A DNA stretch of 64,000 bases, from contig SMMW01000549.1 in assembly GCA_004794655.1 (NCBI GenBank), positions 186,001 to 250,000 on the forward strand, written 5' to 3'. Positions 31,101 to 43,100 of the stretch are shown piece by piece (position 1 is the stretch's first letter; the number at the start of each line of letters is the position of its first letter). Under the pieces are notes generated by a model, which made no database searches, had not been told where the DNA came from, and saw only the letters and a list, made by a program, of their open reading frames with translations. Source of the stretch: Marisa cornuarietis (taxonomy: Eukaryota; Mollusca; Gastropoda; Architaenioglossa; Ampullariidae). The position numbers and the translations under genes are program-made.

Positions 31101-34100
31101 ATCGACTACATCCTACTGCCGAGACGCTTCAAATCCAGCATCAACAGGGCCAAGACAAGGACGTACCCAGGCGCTGACATAGGCAGCGACCATGACCTTG
31201 TTCTAACAAACCTGAAGCTGAGGCTGAAAGTGAAGCGACTCTCAAACACTCCCCGAATTCGCTTTGATTTGGAGAAGCTGCAAGACCCAAAGGTTGCAGA
31301 AGTCTTCAAGGCCACGGTTGGCGGAAAATTTGGCGCACTGAACCTGGTGGACTGTGATGTAGACACCCTCTCTGGAAACATCAAAGAGGTGCTACTGTCG
31401 ACAGCCCAAGAGGTTCTAGGGCGACATAGAAACAAGAAACAGCAATGGGTCACGAACGACATACTAGACCTCTGTGACCAAAGGAGGGCCTTGAAGAGAG
31501 AAAAGAAAAGCAAACCAGAAGCAGCAACCAAATACAAAGAAGTGAATTGTGCCATTAAGAAAGGGATGAAGGCAGCTAGGGAGAGCTGGATCGAGAAGCA
31601 GTGCCAGGACATAGAGGTTGGAATGGCACGAGGTGACAGCAAAAAGGCCTACCAACTTCTAAAGACCCTCACTAAGACAGACCAGCAAAAGATCTCAGTC
31701 ATCGAAGACAGCAATGGTCACCTTCTCACAGAAGGCAATGCTGTACTCAACCGATGGACAGAATACTGCAAGGACCTGTACAATTACCAGCTGAAGACCG
31801 ACGCCAACATTCTCCAAAACAACCAGACTAGAGACAGTGAACCTGCAGACATACCAGTCCTACGGGAAGAGGTCGAAAGAGCTGTACATAGTCTGAAGGG
31901 AGGAAAGTCACCAGGCGTTGATAATGTACCAGCTGAGCTGCTCAAGCAGGGTGGGGAAGCAACTACAAAAGCCCTAACTGTTCTGTGCCAAAGAGTCTGG
32001 GAGCGCAAGGAATGGCCCAGAGAATGGACGCAGTCACTAATCATTCCCCTCCCAAAGAAAGGAAACAGCAAACAGTGTCAGAACTACAGAACAATAAGCC
32101 TTATCAGTCACCCAAGCAAAGTCATGCTGAAGGTCATACAGAACCGCATCAGAACCACAGCAGAAGAGCTGCTAGCAGAAGAACAGGCTGGCTTCAGACC
32201 ACGTAGAAGCACAGTTGAGCAGATCTTCAACTGTCGTCTTCTTATAGAAAAGCATCTGCAGCATCAGCGGGACCTTTACCACAACTTCATTGACTTTAAG
32301 AAGGCATTTGACAGAGTCTGGCACGAGGGGCTATGGCATGTGATGCGGAAATTCAACATTGAAGAAGGGCTTGTCCAAGTCGTTGAAGCGTTGTATAACA
32401 GCTCAACGAGTACAGTTTTGCTTAACAACCAAATAGGAGCTTACTTTCGTACCACAGTAGGGGTACGTCAAGGATGTCCCCTATCACCCGTGTTGTTTAA
32501 TATATTCTTGGAGAACATCATGCTTGAAGCTCTTCATGACCACCATACCTCCATTTCAATCGGTGGAAGACCAATCTGCAACCTACGCTTTGCAGATGAT
32601 ATAGATCTGTTAGCAGGTACAAACAAGGAACTGCAAGACCTCACCAACAGACTGACAGACAGCTCAAACGCATATGGAATGGAGACCAGCACAGAAAAGA
32701 GCAAAGTTATGATCAATGGCAACGGCAAAGCAGAGATCTATATGAACGGGGTACAGCTCGAAGAGGTAAGCAGCTTCAAGTACTTGGGAGCCACTCTCTC
32801 CAAGGACGGCAGCTCCACGCAAGATATCCGCATCAGGATCGCAACAGCAACAGCAGCAATGGCTAGGCTAGATAGGATCTGGCATAGCCACAAGATAAGG
32901 TTCACTACCAAGTACAGGCTATACAAATCCCTGGTAGTGCCGATCCTGCTCTACGGATGCGACACGTGGACTCTACTCGCCGAAACAGAAAGGAGAATCC
33001 AGGCATTCGAGCACAAGTGTCTGAGGAGGCTGCTCCGGATCTCATACAAAGAACATAAAACCAACGACTTTGTAAGAAACAAGATTGCCACACTGGTAGG
33101 ACACCAGGAACCTCTACTATCAACAGTCAAGCGACGTAAGCTGGTCTTCTTTGGTCATGTAACCCGGCACGACACCTTGTCGAAGACTATCCTTCAAGGC
33201 ACCTTGGAGGGTGGCCGACGCCGCGGTGGTCAGAGAAAGAACTGGCTTACGAACGTCAAAGACTGGACTGGTCGTCCTGTACAGGACCTGCTGACTATTG
33301 CCCAAAATAGGCAAGAGTGGCGGGCCCTATCAGCTGCCGCGTCTATCCATGTGCTCCCCCCAACGCCAGGTGCCAGGCAAGGGACGACTGACTGACTGGC
33401 TTTCTCGAGACAAATCAGTTAAGAGCATATGAGAGTACACAATATTTACAGTTTATTTTGGTCACACGTCTACACACACACACTCAGAATACCCTATACA
33501 CATCAGGTGGCGTAGATACAGTTTCTTCTTTCAGGGTAGAGGTCACGCACCGTGTTGACCCCTCGCTTCTTCCTCAGTCTTTTGTTATGTCCAGCGCCCT
33601 CGCTGAATGCTAACCCCGCGTTAGCCGCCTAGACTAACTAGGCAATCTAAAAGTACTAGCGCCCGTTGTCTCCCGCAGACAGTGCGCTGGGCTGTCTTCT
33701 CAGCGTCCGGACTAAGCGACGACCGACTTGCAGGTCACACACTACTGACGCTAGGGCTCAGGGGCCGTAGTCTCATCGCGCGATCATCTTATAGCTCCTA
33801 TATCTCTGACGTCCCGAGAGCCGCCGGGCGAGCAAACTGCGGCGTAGACAAGTCGCGTCTACAATCGCATCACAACTATAGGACTGTGGACATTTGCATA
33901 CGCGTCCTTGACACCCCCATCGTGGGGGAATCCCTTGGAAAATCCGCGCGTGCGCATGCGCGTTCTTTCAGATTTCCCCAGCAGTCGGACATTTCTCATC
34001 TTTTCTCCTGCCTCTTACACTCCACGAAAAGGCGAGGTAAGCTGCACTTTGTTTGCTAAGTAAAGAATTTTTGTATTTGCTGTGTTTACGTGTTTTTCAG

Positions 34101-37100
34101 TTGTTTGGCAAATATATAGCCTTATACAAGGCACCAGCATATCATTGTCGATGAGAGTGACTAGCGATCGTCTCAAATTGACTGAAAACAATCGAGAGTT
34201 TGCGAGAAAAGCTCATAAATATAGCGCTACAAGTCCGCAGTCGGTAGATAAAATGACAATATTGGTACTGCATAACAATAGGTCCAGTAACCACTGGCGA
34301 TACACTTCAAGGCTGCCTGTTATGTACGCGTGGGAATGGGGCGGGAGAGGTTCGACCATACTACTCTCACCAAAATAAAGAAATAACGAAGTACACTACT
34401 AGAGTGCTACACTGAAAAGGAATTTTACTTCTGTTTGTATCCTGCCACTCCTTCCCATTCCCTTTATGAATGATAGACTAATATGTTCTGAATCATTCTA
34501 CCCTATAATGTATTCACAATATGTATGCTGTAGCAACTCGTCTTCTTGTTTTATTTTTCCAGGAGGAATAGATACTTTCAACATAAAAAATACCACAAAT
34601 TGCTCAGGTTTGCTTTCATTAAAATTATGTACATGTCATTACTGTTTGTCATGAAGTAATTCTTATTTTTAAATAAGTTATTTAGACTAGCCTGATACAT
34701 GTTGAACTGACTAATAGATTGTACATGTATAAGAAGCAGCATCAGTGTATACTGCTCATTACATAAAACATTTGTGTACAGGTACTTTATACTTCTTATT
34801 GTTTGTGCAGATGTGCCTTCAATGACTGTCATTAGTGACAGCATAACTCGTGTTGAAAATGATCCACTGTCACTGAAGGTTAGTATTTTACCAGTTCACA
34901 TCTGTGAAGGTCAATACATAATATTTAGGTATATAATGATCTGTGTACACTCTGAAGAAAATGGGTGGTAAGCAATGTGCAAGTATTTAAGATTTTAAAA
35001 CTGGGATAGATTCTGTAACAGTAATGTCATGCCAAACAGCCAACAGTTAATTATTATATTTCTGCAGTAATATTTAAGAAACTTGTAGTATTGAAGAGTA
35101 CATGTTGTACAGCAATAGTTTTGTGAACCAAGTAGGATGGGTCATTGCAGACATTCCATCAACCTCATTTGCCACCGAGCTGGTGGAAGATGAAGTGGCA
35201 GACAGTTTACAAAGTTTGTATCAATATGTTAGCTAATTACTGTGCACATGAAAAAATAAAGTAACTATTCATGAAGATTTTGAGTCAATAACCAATACAC
35301 CCATACTTCTATATTCACTATTTGCTTAATACTTGCACCTCATGATCTGTGGATGTATTACTGAAATATTTCTTGAAAATAGACAGAAAACCACAATTAA
35401 GAAGAAAAATTCTTAATAAGGATTTTTTTTCACACATGCGCAAACACACACACACACACACACACGCACACCCGCTCATAAAGTAGAATACTAAACTTTA
35501 TGCTCTTTTATATTTTTCCACATTTTACCCTTTTACTTGACAACATAACAAAAGCATATAGTGTCTGAAAGATGATAATTTTGTTTAATGCTTTTTAACA
35601 CAATTATTATATAGAAAACAAAGAGCTAACAAGAAGTACAGGAAAATATCAATGTCATATGAGGGAAGTTGGTCATTACTCTTAAGGAAAGTATGAGGTT
35701 ACTGTAAAAAAAGTAATGTACAGAAAACTATCACTTACTTGAACAAAAATCAAATACTATTTTTGTAGTTTAGTTTCATGTAATCAAGAAACAGTACAAC
35801 TGAACTTTGAAATGCACAAAGTACTTCAACATGTGAATGTATTAAAAAAAAGATGTGTTTCTTTGCAGGGAAGCCTTCAATGGATGCTAACAGAGATGAA
35901 TGCTAGTTTTATGAACTGAATATACCTTTAAGCTTGTAACTGAACAATAATAAATGATGTCACTGCTTATCATACAAAATTCATTCAGATCAATCAAAAT
36001 TTAGCAACGAAAAAAGAAAAATCATCAAAGTTAGGCATAGCTGTGCTGAACCAACTGCTGTTACTAATTGTGTTGTTTTATAAACAGGAAAACATAACAG
36101 CAAGATCCACACAGTTACCAAGAAGTCTGTCTTCAGTATTCCACTTGGGGAAGAGTACCTGGAATCAGAAATCGAAAAAAATAAATATGCAAAAAAATAA
36201 AAATAAATAAATCTATCATCAAACTGAAGAAGCTGTGGATGGAACTCATCAGAAAAATGTTGCGCACAGATATTTTTTACCATGTCACATATGTATGATC
36301 TGACTCAACTTCTGTGTAAATATTTAAGACTAATAAAATGTCTTCACCTAAGAGATGTACCTTGTATGATGAATGCGTGTGACATTGTGTGCTTCTTCCA
36401 GTGGGCTTACATAAATAACTCATCCCAAATCCCACCATGCACTGTTTTGTGGGTGTTGCCTGATAGTTATTACCTATACAGTAATACTGTGCAATTACAA
36501 ATACATAAATATTTTACAAACCTCAGAAGAACCAATCAAGTCTGTGCCTTGCAGCTTGACTTGCTGCAACTTGCATCCTTTCTGTTGGAACATCCTGCAA
36601 AGGTACATTGTCATGGAGTATATTGTACCTATAATCATTATTCTCGTCCTCATTGTCTTCATCCTCTGCATCTTCCAGATTGAGCATTCTTGCTTTGTTA
36701 CTTGACATCAGGCATACTACTGTAACATTGCTTGCCTTCGCAGGTTCAAGCCAGAGACATCGCAAGCAGTGGCACCTTCTTTTGGCAACACCTGAAAGAT
36801 AACACACACAAGCACAGACTGTAACCAACATACACTGACTAACTTGAACTTGAAAGTTGTTATTGATTAGGCCTAGGCCCATTTCAAGGGGTGAAGTGAG
36901 CAACAACTACAGCAAACATCCTGATTATTAACTAAAATTTTAAGTTAATGCAACTGCTGTTGGTCTATTTCATTGTGTATACATGTATTTGTCTGTTTAC
37001 TTCCTTGATTGTTGTCCAGAATAGTTTTGGATCATTTATAGAGGTTTTTATTTTATCTAACTATACTTCATTCTTCTTTTCCCTGATTAACATAATATAT

Positions 37101-40100
37101 TCTTTCCTTTGTCTAACATAGGAATCTTTGTACGCAGTTTTATTTTCCATAGCTTTTGCTCTTTCAAAATGTTTAAGAGACTGCCTGAGTCTCCCTTCTA
37201 TTTCTCTCCACATGCTAACAACAGCTCTATGCAGACCTTTGACTAAAGTGTTCAATCCACAATCTATATCTGAGGCAAGTAACTGATTAGCTTGAGTTAG
37301 ACACTTGAATTCATCAAAATCTAACTCATATTTGTATTTAATGACATTCTCCTAACACCATACACTTTGTTTGTCATAGTTTTTACCCAAAGGCACCTCA
37401 TTTGCCTTGAGTAATGAACCATCCCATACTAGTTCAACTGGGAGATACCAGGAGTGGAGTGCATTACTGACAAGATACATACACACTGAAACAGACAGTT
37501 AAATGAAACCATAGTAACCACATTATTTATAACTTATGTACATTTCACATACCAATGGCTCTTTCTACTGTGCACCTTGTAGAAGTATGAGCTGCATATA
37601 TACTGTCTCTCCTGGCTAGTAGTGGGATTCAGAATGGGTGTCATAAGCCACTCTCTGCTCATGTAACCACTGTCACCAAGCATGACACCATCTAGTGGCT
37701 TTGAGTTTGCCTCAAAAGCAGCAAAAACACTTGACTACCTTAGAATTCTTGCATTGTGGACACTCACATGCCATTCTGCCACAATGTCAATAAATATGAG
37801 ATCAGCATTGCAGATGACCTGTTGAAATATATATAAAGCAATTTATTACTATTCTTTTCTCTTCATCTGCTTTAGAATACTGATTTTTTTAAAGTTAATA
37901 TGCATCATATCTGGCTAGTAAAGGTATGAAATACAGTAGGGGAGGGCTAACAGTGCACATTTTTCTGTCAATAATTCTAAGAATGATCAGCATTGAAGTG
38001 ATCCTCCACAGCAAAGTTTTGATTTCTTTTAAATGTATAAAAAAAATCACATTGAAAGGGGGGGGGGGCATGATGCTTTGACACACATGATGTAACCATT
38101 ATACTTCATTTACCTACAGCACTGCACACACTTACTGGATACATATTCAATAGCGACTATACACATTCTATGTGAAATGTTGATGCCAGTGTGCACTATA
38201 TAATAATAAAATGAATAAGAATACTAACGAAAACCTCTTATATGGAGCATTTTCTCACAAGGCGTCAAGCTATATGCGTTACAGAAGAAGAAACTAAAAA
38301 ATACATAATTCAATACAAAATTTTACCTGAACATTTATTGAATGAAAGTTTTTCCGACAAACGAATTCATGTTCGTTTGCCCTTGGAGCTGTAATCCGTA
38401 TGTAGGTGCCATAGATGCATCCCCCAACATTTGGAAATCCTCCTTGGTTGAAAAATTTAGCTTTTTGTTTGTTGGCTTCTTGCTGAATGGGAACTATAAT
38501 CCATCGGCACACACATTTTGAAAGGCACCCGTGTCATAAGAACGACACACTTGCAATGTTGTTGTTGTTGACATTGCGAGCCCCGATTCGCAATTTCCAA
38601 GTCCGCTTCTATATCATCGACGATCTCCAAGATGTCGTGACAGCGAAATCTTAATCGCTGGTAGAGTGTTAAATCGTCCCATGCATCGAAAGGATGGGTT
38701 CTATCTCGAAATATTCTGTTTCTTCGAAGATTTTCTTCCTCTTCACACAACATCAAGAATACCGCAGCCATCTTTCCCGAGCTTCGCGCGAGTTATAGAC
38801 GGGGGCAGAAGCCTACAGCTTGTAGCGTCGTTCGGCGGGCGGAAGTGGCCGAAAGTTGTGACGAGACTAAGCTATAACTGTACTTATAGAGTCTATTGCC
38901 TTATAGAGTCTATAAGTGGCTTATAGACGCTATGAGACTACGGCCCCAGGTGGTCAGTTTCTTCCCATCGTGGCCCTGCGTCCCTACCCCCATGCTACCC
39001 AATACCCTGATGCTGACCTCCCTACCCCACGCTATTCTAACTGTCCGCTGGTCGTCTACCCGAACAAATAACTAGCCTTATATGCTCCCTCCCCGTACTT
39101 TTAGCGCTAGGTTTACTTTCTTATTTTAGAGTCCGATGTCACTCTGTGACACTCCACCTTCAGTTCTACGCTCGGCTTGAAGTCAGGGCCGGTTCTACCT
39201 ATTAGGCGAACCTAGGCAAAGGGCGCAGCCAGGAGGGGGGGGGGGCGCAAAAATGGCCTGCTGTTTTTTTTTTAATTAATAATTTTAGGGAAAATATCAT
39301 TTTCACAGATTGACATTATCAGGACACCTTTCCTCTGCTTGTAGACTGACCAGCACGCTAGTTTCTCAGTACATGTATTACAGGAAAATCCCATTATCCC
39401 GTGCGCACTTGCAGTGACCAGCTAACCAGCAGGGAAGTAGAGGGCGGAGGTTTGGGGCGGCGTTGGTGGGTGGGGAAGGGGGCTGGTGGCGCAGTCATGG
39501 AGAGGGGGCTCAAAAATAACCAGTGGGGAGGAGAGAGAAGAGGGCGGATGGGGCGGTGTATAGACAGCGGAGGGGCAGGGGAAAGGTGGCGTTGGTGGAT
39601 GGGGCCTGTTCAGGGTGGACCCCTACAATGGATGGGACCACATTCCATTGATACCAACCTCACCTTTATTCTTCTATCCTACTTTAGAAGACATTCCGCA
39701 CTCACATATTAAAAACGCGGCAGCTGAGATCAGGGACAACAACACTGACTTGAGTTTGCTACACAAGTTTCTTTTTGGTTATGACAACTGTTTTATCCTC
39801 AATATTTGTTACGAACTTTGAGCCCCAGGGAACTTAGCTAATGTCACGATTGCATTCTTAGTTAATAAGAGTATTAAAGCCTTTAGCAAACAAATATCAG
39901 AGTCACTTAATTGAAGTTCAATAGCATATCTATTTTTATTGTCAGATTTCAGATCAGTTTATTTAATTTACTGTCACGAACCTGTTTTCTCCTTAGTGCT
40001 GTGTACAGCGGTGACACTTATGGCCTATAGTCTTGTATTTACTGTTGTGACTCATGGTCGTGAATATTTAACTTTCTTATTATTTTCGGTTCGATGAGTG

Positions 40101-43100
40101 TATTACACTTAATTTAGTTGTCAAATTATAATTTTGGTTTATTTTTATTATCTAAGAGAGCGTCTGTTTACAGCTTGAACGGATAGCTTGTTGTTATTCT
40201 ATATTGACAGAATATTTGAAATTGGTTATTAAGAGATTTATGTCTGTTAAACTATAGTCTTCATACTTCTCTAGTTTTCAACAAACCCGATCAGGCCAGA
40301 GACCAGCTGCCTTAACACCATGATTTACAACTTTGTATTGTTAGCATCTAGAAGACTTTCCCTTTGTACTGCCCCACCCACCTGTCAGGTGTGACTTTGG
40401 ATGGGAACATGTGATAGCTGCTCGATGAGGGTGGTCTAGATGCTAGAAGCTGTGATAGCTTGAGTTTTAGACCACACAGCAAACTAAGACCAGAGCAAGG
40501 TGCTACAGATTTCTTGTCTCCATCAGTCAGTCACCACTCCATAAAACCTTTGGCCATGTGCAATATAAGCATCAATATCTGGTAACTCCATTATTCAGTA
40601 CAATGACAAAAAATATTATGACCAAAGTTTTTACAAGTCAAATTAATTTAAACCACAAATAACGAATTAAGTAAAAGGTCGTAACAGATATTAATATTAG
40701 TGTATCTACACATAACAAAAATGCTAACTTAAAATTAAATATCAAGTCCAAACTCAAGACAATTGGTACTGCTAAATTTAACACACGTAAGTAAACACCA
40801 TAGACAGGGACGGGAAGCGTCCAAAGTACACTCAAAAATACAGAGAAATGGAACAATTAAATAAACGAAATAATCCTCAAATCTAGTGTAAACTATACAC
40901 TGTTAAATAATAACTGTAACTGTGTACTCGAAATAAAATAATAAGGGTACACTCAATAAATAAAGCTTTAAACAACAGAACTTAAATTAAAAATGCTAAT
41001 GCCAAGCCCAGAAATGGACAACTGGCAAAGCAATCAAGCAAAAATTAAATAAATACAAAGCAAACTTCGACGTGGATCTACACGTCTAAAAAAAACATAA
41101 ATCAACCAATTTAAATAAAGTTGCTAAAAAGTCGAAGAGTGGAGTCAAGGAGAATAGTAACACACAAAAGCCAGACAAGACCTAAAGCCCTCTCTGTCGG
41201 CAGAACTGTACAAACCAACAGACCCGTGAAACTGGAGACGGGGACACCAAACGAACACACGAAAAAAAAAAAAAAAAAAAATGGAAATCTTGTTAAATCT
41301 GACTGTAAGTCCAGTCCAATGCTAATAACTATAATTGTGGTTAAGTGTATTTTTTTTATATAGGAACTAAGGTAGTGCTATTGTATCTGTATTGTGATAT
41401 GGAATTTAAAAAAAAATCTTGTTAAGTGTAACAGACTAGGAATTTACTAAAAATTCCAATGGGCTGAGACGATCCCTCACTTAAGCGATCACGTCGGGGT
41501 CACCAACTATGTCGCGGAAAGTTGTGGATGATCCCTGGAAGAATTTATATCGCTGACCTCGACCTTTGTGCAGTCTTAGCGCACTTCTCAGCTAAGGAGG
41601 TGGGTAGGCACGCTCATGCAAAAGGACTTAACCAAGACTAAAAAATGAGTTAAGAATGTCATCATTACATGAAAACTTAAGACCACCTATGCAACGCAGT
41701 CCTGGTGAGTTATGGCAGAAAAGAATGGTCTGACCTGGGCGAGGGAGGCAAGGAGCACATGTAGTGTCAGTTACCTAAATAGTCACACTTTGGTAATCAC
41801 TTCAACCTGACCTGTCATGTACCCCACCCTCCCCCAAGTAGGACCCGTTTAAGCGACGGTTAATAACAATAGTTATGTCTCCCTAGATTCAGACAGGACT
41901 TTGACAAGTTTTGAAAGAGTGAAGCACGAGAATGTGAACACATTTACAAGACAGTAATAAAAAAAAATCCCCCTCTTTTCATAAGAACCTAACTGCAATT
42001 TATAAGGACCTATTTACTCAAAAATAACTTTTAAGGCCTTATTTTATCCACCACCAAATCTACAAACTTATAAGCACCTAAAGGGACCGTACTCATCCTG
42101 CATACCGTAACATTTAAAAATTTTTGACTTCACTTTTGCCAACGTTGCTTGACTAGCCGCAAAAGTGAATTCACTCAACCGCAGTGCAAGACTATGCAGA
42201 TACATTTCCTACTGATACAATTCAACCACAGCCCTGTCTGACCAATACCTAAGTCTTGGCATCCATTGACTCATCGGTGAAAAGCCTCAGTTTGGGATGC
42301 CCATCACTGGTAAATTTTACTTCATGACTTCATCTTTTATGGATCTTTCATCCAATATGAATTTGTACAATGTTTTCTCCCAACAGTAAGACTTTTTCCA
42401 AAGGTTTTGCATTTTATGTATCTTAAGTTGACTGATGGATAGACACTCTGAAGATGACAATTAACTCATTCTTGACACACGGCTGTGGGGCATTCCACCC
42501 ACTGGGATGCAAGTTTTTAGCCCTTTCTCAAAAAATCATAAAAAAATAACTAAAAGGGGTAGATGAACAATTTAAATTGATAATGATAGATCGAAATATG
42601 TAGAAAAGAAACAGCTTTACCTTGTGTTTGCTTAAAAACATACTTTTATAGTATTCCCAACCGAAAATGCCATGATAATGAGTGCGTCCCAAAACATTTT
42701 CGTGGTGACAGTACATGTTTCTAAAAGCAAAATTGAAAATAACATAAGGGAGGTAACTACTGAAACAGTAAGGAAATAGTCCACAATGATTCTCTTCCTT
42801 GAATTGGCAGTGAATCACGCGTGATCACGTGTATTTTGGTGAAAAAAAAAAATGGCTAACCGCCATCTTGAAGCACGTTGTTGTGTCTCACTTTGACATG
42901 GATTTGTACTTCAACAACCGCAAAGGAGACGAAAATAGTAAGTAATTTTAAAATTATAATGTATATTCTAATGAAACATATATTTGTTTGGTACTTTATG
43001 TCTGTATATATTGTGTAAATAATTTTTTTGTTAATTTCCGAAAAAATTTCTAAAATGCGTACAGTCGTAATCTTTCATTTGATTTTAGTACTCGAAGACT

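Larger units (their letters stand above)
29704..33410 (+). mobile_element. Full-length RTE-like LINE with target-site duplication
   Basis: Bounded by the 12-bp direct repeat GCTTTCTCGAGA (29,704-29,715 and 33,399-33,410). Between them lie two 158-bp tandem monomers, a 5' leader, one long intact ORF (30,276-33,395) and a 3' end made of GACT repeats rather than poly(A). Tetranucleotide 3' ends, a single ORF with endonuclease plus RT and no RNase H are features of RTE-type LINEs. It interrupts the 5' side of the Gypsy gag remnant and is in sense opposite to RPA1. Confidence 0.85.
33762..38946. mobile_element. PIF/Harbinger element, copy B, 5.2 kb, two converging genes
   Basis: Left end CAG then GGGCCGTAGTCTCAT (33,759-33,776); right end is the complement, ATGAGACTACGGCCC then CAG (38,932-38,949). 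The minus strand carries a broken transposase (38,771 down to about 36,520); the plus strand carries exon-like segments at about 34,560-35,230. Removing the element would rejoin 'ctagggctcag' to 'gtggtcagttt', presumably the older Gypsy sequence. Inside the transposase gene a LINE fragment is inserted at about 36,960-37,450. Confidence 0.75.

Noticed and set aside
30269..33314. Many minus-strand frames opposite the LINE ORF
   Set aside because: Antisense shadows of a long coding frame; no independent motif.
38881..38935. Repeated 'cttatagagtctat' as a separate microsatellite
   Set aside because: It belongs to the subterminal region of Harbinger copy B, inside its right TIR.
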